Positions 51,862 to 60,851 of a stretch of DNA of 64,000 bases are shown piece by piece (position 1 is the stretch's first letter; every line of letters starts with the position of its first letter). Under the pieces are notes generated by a model. It saw nothing but the letters and a program-made list of their open reading frames with translations, was not told the DNA's origin and did no database searches. The DNA comes from JAISGQ01 sp045604965 (GTDB lineage: Bacteria > Bacillota > Clostridia > Oscillospirales > Acutalibacteraceae): positions 101,144 through 165,143 of the forward strand of contig JAZUPB010000041.1 in NCBI GenBank assembly GCA_045604965.1, given 5' to 3'. The position numbers and the translations under genes are program-made.

Positions 51862-54800
51862 TTATTCAGATCTCAATGCAATAACAGGGTCTTTCTTTGC
51901 TGCTTTTTTCGAGGGAATCAATCCTCCGATAAGAGTCAGTATCATACTGAGAACGATAAGAACAACAGCATTTAAAATAGGAAGCTGCGCATTGATATCT
52001 GCCGATCCGATCAAAGAATGGATAATTGAATTTATTATCGGAATCAGCAGCAGTGTTATTCCGACACCTATCAGTCCTGAACACGTTCCGATTATAAATG
52101 TCTCTGCATTAAATACCTGCGATATATTTGACTTTGATGCTCCAATTGCTCTGAGCACACCTATTTCCTTTGTTCTTTCAAGAACTGAAATATAGGTGAT
52201 TATTCCTATCATAATAGAGGATACTATCAGCGAAACTGCAACAAAGGCTATCAGAACATAGCTGACACTGTCAACAATCGTTTTAACAGAAGACATCAGA
52301 ACACCGGTCATATCGGTATAGTTGATTACCATATCTTCCTTTTCAGCTTCATTCATTGCGTTGTTATATTCATCAATGAAATCTATGAATCTTTCTTTTG
52401 CTGTAAAGTCCACAAGGTAAATTGATATAAACGACGGCTGTGCAACATCTGCAAATCCCAATGTCTGGAGATTGCTGTCGTAGCTTCTCTCCTTTCCTGA
52501 GTACGAGAACGTTTCCATAAGGCGTGTCAGTTCTTCTTCGCTCAGATTAAAATTGAATGCAGCCTGTATTTTGTTCGCGTCAACATTGAATGATCTCGCA
52601 ATGTCTTTGACGATATCATAGCTAAACTCGTTCATTTTCATAGTTATATCTTTTTGGAGCATAGCTTCAGACATACTTACAGCCATCGCGCCGGCTGTTC
52701 CTGTTACTACTGCCGAAGAAAGATACTCTGCTACAGCAGAATCCACATCACTGTACTTTATCTGGGCTGAAAATACATCTGTATCAAAGGGAATATCTAT
52801 TTCAGGGATTGTCGGCGTTGTGGAATCCGATCCCGATACAGCTTTAACCGCAGAAAAATTCATTCTGCTGCCTTTCATTGATACTCGTCTCATTTTGCCT
52901 ATGACCTTATTTCCACTTTCCGGATTCTGAACCGCAAGAGAAGAACTTTCCGTTGTTTGTGTTGTCGATGTCGTAGGCTCAGTGGATGTAGTGGACTCGG
53001 CAGAGGTTGTAGGCTCGGTCGCGGTTGTAGACTCAGTCGAGGTCGTAGACTCGGTTGAGGTCGTAGGCTCGGTCGAGGTTGTAGGCTCAGTCGAGGCAGT
53101 AGGCTCAGTCGAGGCAGTAGGTTCGGTTGAGGTCGTAGACTCAGTCGAAATCGTAGGCTCGGTCGCGGTTGTAGACTCAGTCGGCTGTTCCGGTGTGCTA
53201 CTGTCAGGCATAGCTGATGCAATATAATTTGTTATCAACCCTACCAACAGCGGTCTGTAAACCTGTGACAGCGAATCCTGGGGCATAGAGTATTTCTTTT
53301 CTATTCCTGCAAGCAGTTTTTTTACACTGCCTTGTGATATATAACTTTCCACTATGGAATTGGCATCAGCCAGCTTAAGTGTTGCAATTCCACTTTCTGC
53401 ATCTGCGTTTTCGGAAATATATTTATTAAGCATCCCGACAGATAACTTCTTTAATGTATCAGTAAAATCCTTCTGTGCCGGGGCTGTTGTATCCATTGCT
53501 GAGTCCGCCAGATCTTTTATATATTCCTCCATCTTGTCTGCAAGAAACTTCTCACTCATATTTATTCCGAATGCAGAGGAAAGCATATCTTCATCAACAG
53601 AAATCATATTCTGAAAATCAAGATTTGAGGTTTCTTCATCCAGCTTATCAAATGATTTTCCGGTAAATACATCAATGTCCGAATTGGATATCTGAGAGTT
53701 GACTATATCAGACAATGCCGCCTTTTCAATAATTCTCTGAGTAAGCTCAGGAGTATATGCAATTCCCGGTGAAAGCGCTGAGGCTGCAACGCCTTCCTTA
53801 GGCGACACTATTCCTACGATGCGCAGTTCTTCGCCGTTGCCGATAAGTTTTTTCATAAACTCATCGTCCTTTGACATATCTTCCCACACATTGTACTCTT
53901 CGTTGTATTTGTATATATCGGAAGAATGCACAAGCTTAAATGACAGATTCATCAAGTCATCGTAGCTCCACTCCATCGGCTCTCCGATCTCTTCTGCCTC
54001 TTCACCGTTCATTACCTTCTGAACCATATCCGTCAGCTCTTCAGAGTTTCGAAGATTAAGCGTATATGCTGTGTAATCGGAAAGGCTGTTGGGATCTGAA
54101 AGTACCATAACCATTTCATTATACTTTTCAGGCCATCTTCCTCTGAGTATTTCATACTGCGAATCGAGAAGCTCAAAATTATCTATCATTTCGCGAAACA
54201 CACTGGAATCCATATAGGCTGACATCATAGGATTGCCTGTCAATTCACCGAACAACGTTGCGGGATTTACCTTTTTTGCCCCATCCGATATATCTGACGC
54301 ATATATCAGCGGAGTAACGTTATATCCGTATTTAAGAGAATTGATCGAATCACCGATCTTGTCCATATTTTCTTCGATATGCTTTTTGAATGCGCCAAGG
54401 TCGTTTGAGCCTATCTGCGCAAACACCTGTGATATCATTTGCTGTTCCTTGACAACACCTGGCTCTGTGTTTTCCGCTTCTGCCATAGCTGCTCCAAATG
54501 TTGCCATAGCAGCTGTCATATCTGCTGTCTCGGATTGTATTGTCAGAGGATATGTTGACAATGTGTCCTCCTGTATCTTGTCAATATATTTCTGAAACCC
54601 CGTTGACAGTGACATAATCAGTGCTATTCCGATTATTCCGATCGATCCTGCAAATGCGGTCAGCAATGTTCTTGCTTTCTTTGTCCACAGGTTATTAAAA
54701 CTCAGCGATAAAGATGTAAACACAGACATTGACGAGCGTCCCATATTTTTATGCTGAGGCTGTTCTTCGTCATTTTCCTCAACCTCATACGGATTTGTAT

Positions 54801-55461
54801 CGCTGATTATCTTTCCGTCTTTCAGGCGAACAATACGATTTGCGTAGTCTTCTGCAAGTTCAGGGTTATGTGTGACCATAACGACAAGTCTGTCTTTTGA
54901 CACTTCCTTGAGAAGCTCCATAACCTGAACACTTGTATCACTATCCAGCGCACCTGTAGGCTCATCTGCCAAAAGAATATCCGGATTGTTAACCAGTGCT
55001 CGAGCAATTGCCACTCTTTGCATCTGTCCGCCGGACATCTGGTTTGGCTTTTTATGAAGCTGATTTCCAAGTCCAACATCTTCGAGCGCTTTTTTTGCAC
55101 GGCGTCTGCGTTCCTTATGGGATATCCCAGAAATAGTCAGTGCCAGCTCAACATTTGCAAGTACTGTCTGATGAGGAATCAGATTGTAACTCTGGAATAT
55201 AAATCCAACTGTATGGTTTCTGTATGAATCCCAGTCTCTGTCCGTGTATTTTTTTGTAGATATACTGTTTATGATCAGATCACCACTGTCGTAACGGTCT
55301 AATCCTCCGATAACATTAAGTAGTGTCGTCTTTCCCGAACCGCTCGGTCCGAGGATTGCTACAAACTCATTATCACGCAGATTGAGGCTGACTCCGTCAA
55401 GCGCTGTCTGTACCAGATCTCCCGTTTTATATTGTTTATGAATATCCTTTATCTGAAGCAT
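51862..55461 (-). CDS. Fused ABC transporter (ATPase + MacB/FtsX permease) with repeat-rich outer domain
   Basis: A 1,199-residue MacB-like protein. Residues 1-225 are the ATPase (GPSGSGKTTLLNVI, MSGGQMQRVAIARAL, ILLADEPTGALDSDT). A first membrane helix lies near 265-290, a very large outer region follows (about 290-1,050), and three helices (about 1,060-1,195) with FtsX signature SIMIGIITYISVLERTKEIG then VLRAIGAS end the protein. Residues about 757-830 are a Thr/Ser/Glu/Pro repeat. Such fused type VII ABC proteins act in export, envelope stress or peptide handling; the substrate is unknown. A promoter lies 127 nt upstream. Confidence 0.9.
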   Translation of the reverse strand: MLQIKDIHKQYKTGDLVQTALDGVSLNLRDNEFVAILGPSGSGKTTLLNVIGGLDRYDSGDLIINSISTKKYTDRDWDSYRNHTVGFIFQSYNLIPHQTVLANVELALTISGISHKERRRRAKKALEDVGLGNQLHKKPNQMSGGQMQRVAIARALVNNPDILLADEPTGALDSDTSVQVMELLKEVSKDRLVVMVTHNPELAEDYANRIVRLKDGKIISDTNPYEVEENDEEQPQHKNMGRSSMSVFTSLSLSFNNLWTKKARTLLTAFAGSIGIIGIALIMSLSTGFQKYIDKIQEDTLSTYPLTIQSETADMTAAMATFGAAMAEAENTEPGVVKEQQMISQVFAQIGSNDLGAFKKHIEENMDKIGDSINSLKYGYNVTPLIYASDISDGAKKVNPATLFGELTGNPMMSAYMDSSVFREMIDNFELLDSQYEILRGRWPEKYNEMVMVLSDPNSLSDYTAYTLNLRNSEELTDMVQKVMNGEEAEEIGEPMEWSYDDLMNLSFKLVHSSDIYKYNEEYNVWEDMSKDDEFMKKLIGNGEELRIVGIVSPKEGVAASALSPGIAYTPELTQRIIEKAALSDIVNSQISNSDIDVFTGKSFDKLDEETSNLDFQNMISVDEDMLSSAFGINMSEKFLADKMEEYIKDLADSAMDTTAPAQKDFTDTLKKLSVGMLNKYISENADAESGIATLKLADANSIVESYISQGSVKKLLAGIEKKYSMPQDSLSQVYRPLLVGLITNYIASAMPDSSTPEQPTESTTATEPTISTESTTSTEPTASTEPTASTEPTTSTEPTTSTESTTSTESTTATEPTTSAESTTSTEPTTSTTQTTESSSLAVQNPESGNKVIGKMRRVSMKGSRMNFSAVKAVSGSDSTTPTIPEIDIPFDTDVFSAQIKYSDVDSAVAEYLSSAVVTGTAGAMAVSMSEAMLQKDITMKMNEFSYDIVKDIARSFNVDANKIQAAFNFNLSEEELTRLMETFSYSGKERSYDSNLQTLGFADVAQPSFISIYLVDFTAKERFIDFIDEYNNAMNEAEKEDMVINYTDMTGVLMSSVKTIVDSVSYVLIAFVAVSLIVSSIMIGIITYISVLERTKEIGVLRAIGASKSNISQVFNAETFIIGTCSGLIGVGITLLLIPIINSIIHSLIGSADINAQLPILNAVVLIVLSMILTLIGGLIPSKKAAKKDPVIALRSE
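52973..53184. repeat. 18-bp tandem repeat array within ABC transporter gene
   Basis: About twelve copies of an imperfect 18-bp unit (for example GTAGACTCAGTCGAGGTC on the plus strand) encode six-residue Thr/Ser/Glu/Pro repeats such as STEPTT in the fused transporter. Copy number may vary by slippage. Confidence 0.88.
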
Positions 55462-55587
55462 AACTTACCTCCTGCCGGTATCCCCATTTTTTATTATTCT
55501 TTTTGAGCAGTATTATCAGACAATCCGCAAACTTATTTTAGTTCTTTTGCGAGCTGTTTAAACTTCATTTATATATTTCTATTGTTA

Positions 55588-55616
55588 ATTATATCACGTT
55601 CACAGAACACTGTAAA
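55588..55616 (-). promoter_or_regulatory. Promoter of the fused ABC transporter gene
   Basis: On the minus strand TTTACA (55,611-55,616) and TATAAT (55,588-55,593) are 17 nt apart. The remainder of the 55,462-55,756 spacer holds no gene that I can support. Confidence 0.7.
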
Positions 55617-55756
55617 GGAAAGCGGCGCAGGATTTTGTGAAGATATAACGAATAATAAATCTCAATTTGTTGGTTTTTCACAAAACCATATTATTATTAC
55701 TCATTTTTATATGAAAACAAAAAGGATATCTTACTTTTCACCTTCGGCAATCATAC

Positions 55757-55795
55757 AAAAACAACGCATAATCGTTATGATTATGCGGTGTTTTT
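55757..55795 (-). terminator. Hairpin immediately 3' of the first tRNA-Ala-like relic
   Basis: ACGCATAATC and GATTATGCG arms, followed on the minus strand by TTGTTTTTGT, directly after the CCA end of the tRNA-like sequence, as a tRNA gene terminator would be. Confidence 0.7.
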
Positions 55796-55875
55796 TGGTG
55801 GACCCAAGGAGAATTCGAGCCCTCGACCTCACGGATGCGAACCGTAAGCTCTCCCAGACCGTGCAGTTTACACCC
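55796..55875 (-). pseudogene. tRNA-Ala(CGC)-like relic 1 (degenerate)
   Basis: On the minus strand the 3' part matches a tRNA: anticodon arm TACGG-TTCGCAT-CCGTG (anticodon CGC), a damaged T arm (GAGGG-CTCGAAT-TCTCC) and acceptor strand TGGGTCC with encoded ACCA. U at position 70 is the tRNA-Ala identity base. The 5' acceptor (GGGTGTA) pairs poorly and the D stem is mismatched. I regard it as a decayed tRNA or tRNA-like element. The region 55,876-56,204 downstream has no convincing gene. Confidence 0.6.
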
Positions 55876-56204
55876 AGCGTGGTGGGAACAGTTACGTATA
55901 AACCAGTTAGAATTTGCAATAATTAACTCCATCATTCTTGCGTTTATCTTCGATGATAATGGTTAAACATGTTTTTGTGCTTATCCAAAGTCTGTTGGAG
56001 TGATAAAAAATGTCAATTAGCCTGGTTGGTAAAAACGGCTTGTCTATGCGATTTTTTATCCATGCAACGGAGCGTAGCATAACTTTTTTGCCTATGTAAA
56101 CACCTGTTGGTGGCGGCAACCGGGGTATCCGGATAGAATAAAGCCATCACAGACGGACGGCAGACATCAGCAGCCGCCCGACAACAGAATTTCGGAGGTA
56201 AAAC

Positions 56205-56972
56205 ATGAGTGCAGAAAAAGACATCATCATTTCAGCAAGAGGACTGAAGAAGAGCTTCGGCAGCGGAGACAGCCGGCAGGTTATATTTGAAAATCTCGAC
56301 CTTGACATCTATCGCGGTGACTTTACAGTCATTATGGGCTCGTCGGGAGCAGGCAAATCCACTCTTATGTATTCCCTCTCAGGCATGGACAGACCCACCG
56401 CAGGCGTCGTTCACTTTGCCGGCAGAGAGATTACTAAATGTTCCGACGACCAGCTTGCGGTTTTCAGAAGAAAGCACTGCGGATTTGTTTTTCAGCAGAT
56501 ATACCTGCTGGAGAAAATGAGCCTGATGGATAATGTACTGACAGCTGGAGCACTGTGCAAAGGCTGCAGAAAAGACCTTATCAAGAGAGCCAAGGAGCTT
56601 TTTGAGCTTGTCAATATTCCGGAAATCACGCAGAAGAAGTTTTCCTCTCAGGTTTCCGGCGGTGAAGCCCAGCGTGCAGGCATCGTCAGAGCGGTCATCA
56701 ACCGTCCAGAGGTGGTGTTTGCCGATGAACCCACAGGCGCACTCAACTCCAACAACTCCGAGGCCGTGCTGAATGTTTTCACCCAGCTTCACAATGATGG
56801 TCAGAGCATTATCATGGTTACCCACGACAAGCGCACCGCTCTGCGCGGAAACCGTGTTCTTTATATCCGTGACGGACAGATATTCGGCGAATGTGATCTT
56901 GGAAAATATGAGGTGGAAAACAGCGAAAGAGAAGCAAAGCTGAACAGCTTCCTCGCTGAAATGGGGTGGTAA
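56205..56972 (+). CDS. ABC transporter ATP-binding protein (LolD/BceA-like)
   Basis: A 255-residue ATPase: Walker A IMGSSGAGKSTLMYSLSG, signature VSGGEAQRAGIVRAVI, Walker B VVFADEPTGALNS. This matches the MacB/LolD/BceA group that serves FtsX-type permeases. GGAGG precedes the ATG by 6 nt. It is followed 1 nt later by the FtsX permease gene and then by a regulator gene. Codons are more G+C-rich than in the flanking genes, suggesting acquisition from another genome. Confidence 0.93.
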   Translation: MSAEKDIIISARGLKKSFGSGDSRQVIFENLDLDIYRGDFTVIMGSSGAGKSTLMYSLSGMDRPTAGVVHFAGREITKCSDDQLAVFRRKHCGFVFQQIYLLEKMSLMDNVLTAGALCKGCRKDLIKRAKELFELVNIPEITQKKFSSQVSGGEAQRAGIVRAVINRPEVVFADEPTGALNSNNSEAVLNVFTQLHNDGQSIIMVTHDKRTALRGNRVLYIRDGQIFGECDLGKYEVENSEREAKLNSFLAEMGW

Positions 56973-56973
56973 C

Positions 56974-59301
56974 ATGAAGAAGATATACACGCAAGTAATT
57001 CACAATCTGAAAAAAGACAGAGGCTCGTTTATTTCCTTTGGACTTATCGTTATGTTTACCGCCTTTATGCTAAACCTTGCCCTCGTGCTTGCCTTTCAGG
57101 TAGATAGTGCCTACGACGCAAAATTCGACGAGCTGAACACCGCTTCGGCAAACGTATATATCCCTGAAATGCAGGATACCGCAACACTCTTCGATGAGCT
57201 GGAAGCCATCGACGGCGTCAGCAAAGTTGAATCACGGCAGGCAGTTTACACCGAAGCTGTGGTTAGGGATTTCAGAGACACCGATTTCGACATGAACACT
57301 GCCTTTTACAACATGGACGATGCTCGCAGTGTCAATCTTCCTGACATCAGCGAAGAATCTGCCGAGATTTCGGAGCCGGCAATTTATCTGCCGATGTATG
57401 TGGCAAACTTCGGAGAGTTTGCGGTCGGCGAAGAAATAGTTTACTCGGTAAATGGCGAGGAATACACCTTTTTCGTTGCAGGAATTGCCGAGGAAATGCA
57501 GTACGGAAACTACGGCAAGGGCATGATGGGTGCTTATCTTTCAAAAAGCGCCTACGAAGAATTCCTCGCAGAAAACAAGGACAACGCCATAGTCGAGTAC
57601 TCACTCGTAACAGACGATGTTTCCTCGGTAGAAAGCATTAAAAACGAGGTGGGTGACATTCTCGAAGAAAACGGAATTGCCATGCTGGCTGTCAATGACT
57701 GCGTTTCCACAAAGGATACAAGAACAATGGTGTGCAGTTTGCTGATTCTCATTCTTATCGCCTTTGCTTGTGTAATACTGCTGGTTAGCGTGTTTCTCAG
57801 CAAATTCCGCATCAGCAACTCTATTGAGGACGAAATGGTCAGCATGGGCATACTGAAGGCTATGGGCTACACAGGAAATATGATTATTGCAAGCCTTGTT
57901 ATTCCCTATATGCTTGTGACTACGTTGAGCGCTGCTGTGGGCGTTTCACTTTCCTACGCAATTCTGCCTGCACTTGCAGATTTTCTCACTATGCAGTCGG
58001 GATTTTCATTCGAGCTTGCCTTTGATATTATGGGGCTTATCTGTTCGGTGATTGTCCCTGCGCTTATTGTGTTTGTTTTCACCGTCAGTGCCGCAAAGCG
58101 CATCAGAAAAATCCAGCCAATCAGTGCAATCAGAGGTAGCATTGACGCAAGCGGCGTGGGAAACAACCCCCTGCCGCTGGAAAATACAAAAGTCAGCACT
58201 TCGCTTCGTCTTGTCCTCAAGCAGATGTGTGCCGCAAAGAAGCAAAACGCACTGCTGTTTCTTGTTTCCTTTGTACTGACCGTGCTTGTGGCATTTTCCG
58301 GCACTCTTTTCTACAATGTGGTAATCAAGCCGGAAAACTTCATGTCAACTCTCTCCGAGGAAACACCCGACATCATTTTCTTCACCGAAGGCGCCGACAT
58401 GGAACAGCTTGCTGATATTTTACAGGTTGATTCCGATGTGCGAGATGTATTACAATATACGATAGGGAATGTGAATATCTATACTTCGGCTATGACTGCA
58501 TTTATCTGCGAGGATTTCTCTCGTGTGACCAACGACCTATGCTATATCGGCCGCAATCCGCAGAGCAAGAACGAGATTGCTCTTGGCAGTGCTTTTGCGG
58601 AAAACTATAATATAGGCGACACCGTCACAATCGAAAACGGCGATAGTACACATACCTACGAAATTACAGGTTTTGTCCAAAGTGTCAACTATCAGGGTGC
58701 TGTATGCGAGCTGACAACTGCGGGCTACGAAGCAGTGTACGGCGAAATTACCGTGCCGTCGCTGTATGTTTATCTTGATGATGGTGTGTCCGCAGAAAAG
58801 CTCATCAGCCGATACGAAGATAAGCATTCGGAGATAATTGTCAAAACCATCGACTCGCAGAAAATGACAGAGACAACGCAGGAGATGTACATGAGCATCA
58901 GCGCGGTTATCATTGCAGTCATATTCATTCTCACCATGCTGATCGTGCTGTTCATTCTCTACATCGTCATAAAATCGCTGCTTGTACAAAGAAAGCAGGA
59001 ACTGGGCATCTACAAGGCAATGGGATACACCAGCGGTCAGCTTATGCTGCAGACGGCAGGCAGCTTCCTGCCGGTCACAATCGCAGGCGTACTGCTTTCA
59101 GCAATCCTCGGCATGGTTTATATGCCGTATATCAACGGGATTATATTTTCGGCTGTCGGCGCGGTAAAAAACAATATGGAGCTTTCATTTGCATTTATGA
59201 TGATTTTTGCTGCAGTGCTGATTGCCATGAATTTCATCATCAGCATATGCCTGACAATGCCGATTAGAAAAATATCCGCATACTCACTTATCAAGGAATA
59301 A
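56974..59301 (+). CDS. FtsX-like ABC transporter permease
   Basis: A 775-residue permease with two FtsX-type modules: an N-terminal helix (FISFGLIVMFTAFMLNLALV), an outer domain, three helices near residues 255-375 (including DEMVSMGILKAMGYTGNMII), a second anchor near 430, a second outer domain and three C-terminal helices (with KQELGIYKAMGYTSGQLMLQ). With the upstream ATPase it forms a type VII ABC exporter, often for antimicrobial-peptide resistance or unknown peptides. The ATG follows GGTGGTAAC and is coupled to the ATPase gene. Confidence 0.92.
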   Translation: MKKIYTQVIHNLKKDRGSFISFGLIVMFTAFMLNLALVLAFQVDSAYDAKFDELNTASANVYIPEMQDTATLFDELEAIDGVSKVESRQAVYTEAVVRDFRDTDFDMNTAFYNMDDARSVNLPDISEESAEISEPAIYLPMYVANFGEFAVGEEIVYSVNGEEYTFFVAGIAEEMQYGNYGKGMMGAYLSKSAYEEFLAENKDNAIVEYSLVTDDVSSVESIKNEVGDILEENGIAMLAVNDCVSTKDTRTMVCSLLILILIAFACVILLVSVFLSKFRISNSIEDEMVSMGILKAMGYTGNMIIASLVIPYMLVTTLSAAVGVSLSYAILPALADFLTMQSGFSFELAFDIMGLICSVIVPALIVFVFTVSAAKRIRKIQPISAIRGSIDASGVGNNPLPLENTKVSTSLRLVLKQMCAAKKQNALLFLVSFVLTVLVAFSGTLFYNVVIKPENFMSTLSEETPDIIFFTEGADMEQLADILQVDSDVRDVLQYTIGNVNIYTSAMTAFICEDFSRVTNDLCYIGRNPQSKNEIALGSAFAENYNIGDTVTIENGDSTHTYEITGFVQSVNYQGAVCELTTAGYEAVYGEITVPSLYVYLDDGVSAEKLISRYEDKHSEIIVKTIDSQKMTETTQEMYMSISAVIIAVIFILTMLIVLFILYIVIKSLLVQRKQELGIYKAMGYTSGQLMLQTAGSFLPVTIAGVLLSAILGMVYMPYINGIIFSAVGAVKNNMELSFAFMMIFAAVLIAMNFIISICLTMPIRKISAYSLIKE

Positions 59302-59316
59302 ACGGAGGAATATATA

Positions 59317-60192
59317 ATGGATTTTGGAGATAGATTAAAGCAGATAAGAACCTCGCAGGGACTTTCTCAGGAACAGCTTGCCGAGAAAATCGGTGTATCA
59401 CGACAGGCGATAACCAAATGGGAAACCAAAAAAGGTCTGCCCGACATTGAGAACATGGTTATTCTTGCGGAAATATTCAAGGTCACGCTCGATGAACTGG
59501 TGCTGCAGGAATCACAGCTCCAGAGCCGCCAGAAAACTGTCTATGAGAGTGAGACTGTATATGATATCGACGACGACAAGCACTTTGATATCCGCATGGG
59601 CAGTGCAAGGAGCCTTCTCATTACATCGGGCAGTGACGAGAAGATACACATTAAGCTGCAGTCGGACACCCTTGAAAACATAAGCTCGCTGTATAAAATC
59701 AAGCTGGATGAAAAGAAAAGCAGGCTGGATATTGACTGCATAGCGAAAAAGGGCATCAGTCGCTACGAGGCCGAGTCATCTATTGATGTGATAATCACTC
59801 TGCCTGCCGATTATACAAGTCACTGCGAGATAGATGCTTCTGCAAAAGAACTTCGTATCGAGAGTCTCCGTCTTGAACGTCTTGAATATGACGGCGACGC
59901 TGGGCAGGTATATATCAGAGATGTTTTCGGAAGTGTCGAGTTTACCGGCAAAACCGACTACGATATAACCGTTGACGGCACCTGCGCAAGGCTTGATGTT
60001 AATCAGTTCTGCGCAAATTCCATAGTGCATATATCCGACCCGAACGCATACAAGGTTGTGAACAGCGGCAGAAAATGCACTGTTGTTTACAAAAAGAACG
60101 ATGCTGTATGCGATGAGCCTCTCTGCACAGAAGGAGAATACATCATCTGCATTTCCGGCATCCGCTCCGAGATGGTCATAGATTGCGGCTAA
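59317..60192 (+). CDS. XRE HTH regulator fused to a DUF4097-like beta-helix domain
   Basis: Residues 1-62 are an XRE helix-turn-helix (RLKQIRTSQGLSQEQLAEKI, GVSRQAITKWETKKGLPDIE). After a short linker the remaining 200 residues resemble the DUF4097/adhesin-like beta-helix fold (RSLLITSGSDEKIHIKLQSD, YDGDAGQVYIRDVFGSVEFT). The fold is usually found at the cell surface, so its place behind an HTH is unusual; here it may be a sensing or oligomerising domain. GGAGG lies 9 nt before the ATG. It probably regulates the upstream ABC genes. Confidence 0.87.
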   Translation: MDFGDRLKQIRTSQGLSQEQLAEKIGVSRQAITKWETKKGLPDIENMVILAEIFKVTLDELVLQESQLQSRQKTVYESETVYDIDDDKHFDIRMGSARSLLITSGSDEKIHIKLQSDTLENISSLYKIKLDEKKSRLDIDCIAKKGISRYEAESSIDVIITLPADYTSHCEIDASAKELRIESLRLERLEYDGDAGQVYIRDVFGSVEFTGKTDYDITVDGTCARLDVNQFCANSIVHISDPNAYKVVNSGRKCTVVYKKNDAVCDEPLCTEGEYIICISGIRSEMVIDCG

Positions 60193-60284
60193 TGATGGAG
60201 TGATAACTGCAAAATCAGTAGTGTTGGCTAAAAGCGACTTCATAAATGTCAGACTAATACGAAGAAATATGCTCAGGCAAAGCA

Positions 60285-60324
60285 AACAGCCGGAACCGCA
60301 GGTACGCCTGCCGTTCCGGCTGTT
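60285..60324 (+). terminator. Long hairpin after the HTH-DUF4097 gene
   Basis: AACAGCCGGAAC and GTTCCGGCTGTT arms with inner GCAGG/CCTGC pairs form an 18-position stem with one C-C mismatch. No T run follows, so termination is uncertain. Confidence 0.5.
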
Positions 60325-60362
60325 CTCTACACAAATATTTCTTTGTCAATATAACTTGATAT

Positions 60363-60418
60363 AAACAAGCAAATCCGAACCCGTCGCCAATCGGCATCAG
60401 GTTCGGATTTGCTTGTTT
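60363..60418. terminator. Hairpin 3' of the second tRNA-Ala-like relic
   Basis: AAACAAGCAAATCCGAACC and GGTTCGGATTTGCTTGTTT are perfect 19-bp arms. It can end the ABC module transcript (plus) and the tRNA-like transcript (minus). Confidence 0.8.
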
Positions 60419-60497
60419 TGGTGGACCCAAGGAGGATCGAACTCCCGACCTTACGGATGCGAACCGTACGCTCTCCCAAGCAGTGCATTTTACGCCC
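60419..60497 (-). pseudogene. tRNA-Ala(CGC)-like relic 2
   Basis: On the minus strand: anticodon arm TACGG-TTCGCAT-CCGTA (anticodon CGC), intact T arm GGGAG-TTCGATC-CTCCT, acceptor 3' strand TGGGTCC and encoded ACCA. The 5' acceptor GGGCGTA pairs at six of seven positions (including G3-U70, the alanine identity pair), but two extra bases follow it and the D stem (GCAC/GAGC) has a mismatch. It is closer to a working tRNA than relic 1. Same strand and same layout as relic 1. The region 60,498-60,709 has no gene I can support. Confidence 0.6.
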
Positions 60498-60709
60498 TGC
60501 AGGTAGAAAGAAAACACAATAAAAAAGCGGAGGAGTAACATCAAACCGGGTTAATTTGTCAGACCTCACCAGACTGGCGACAGCATGTATTAGGCGCTTT
60601 TCAATGTAACAGAACTGCATGTCGGGAATATCCGTAGGAACAGATTGGGCAAAGCAGAAAAGTCAATTCTACAAAGTGCTCTACGAACTAAAATTTGCAT
60701 AGTAATACT

Positions 60710-60752
60710 AAAGCGACACGAGCGAGGTCATTACCATTACTCGTGTCGCTTT
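60710..60752 (-). terminator. Stem-loop downstream of the surface protein gene
   Basis: AAAGCGACACGAG and CTCGTGTCGCTTT are perfect 13-bp arms; on the minus strand TTTAGTATTA follows. It lies 100 nt after the stop codon. Confidence 0.65.
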
Positions 60753-60851
60753 ATCGCTAAGAATATACGTTAAGATAAACAAGAAATGCAATAAAGAAGC
60801 TCAAAGATCTGCAGACGTGTAAATTATGACCGATGTGTCATGCACCTTCTT

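Noticed and set aside
52982..53227. Val/Asp/Glu-repeat frame on the plus strand
   Set aside because: It is the antisense reading of the 18-bp repeats inside the fused ABC transporter gene.
55731..55935. Short minus-strand frames across the first tRNA-like relic
   Set aside because: They are translations of the tRNA-like sequence and its terminator hairpin, without a ribosome binding site.
55907..56119. 70-codon minus-strand frame upstream of the ABC module
   Set aside because: No ribosome binding site or recognisable domain; it could be a remnant but cannot be supported.
60254..60620. Minus-strand frames of 96-97 codons across the second tRNA-like relic
   Set aside because: Same reason: they read through a tRNA-like element and two hairpins, with no protein family resemblance.
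60498..60709. Possible transposase or recombinase remnant between relic 2 and the surface protein terminator
   Set aside because: A short plus-strand stretch reads like a protein end, but no motif, inverted repeats or target duplications could be recognised.
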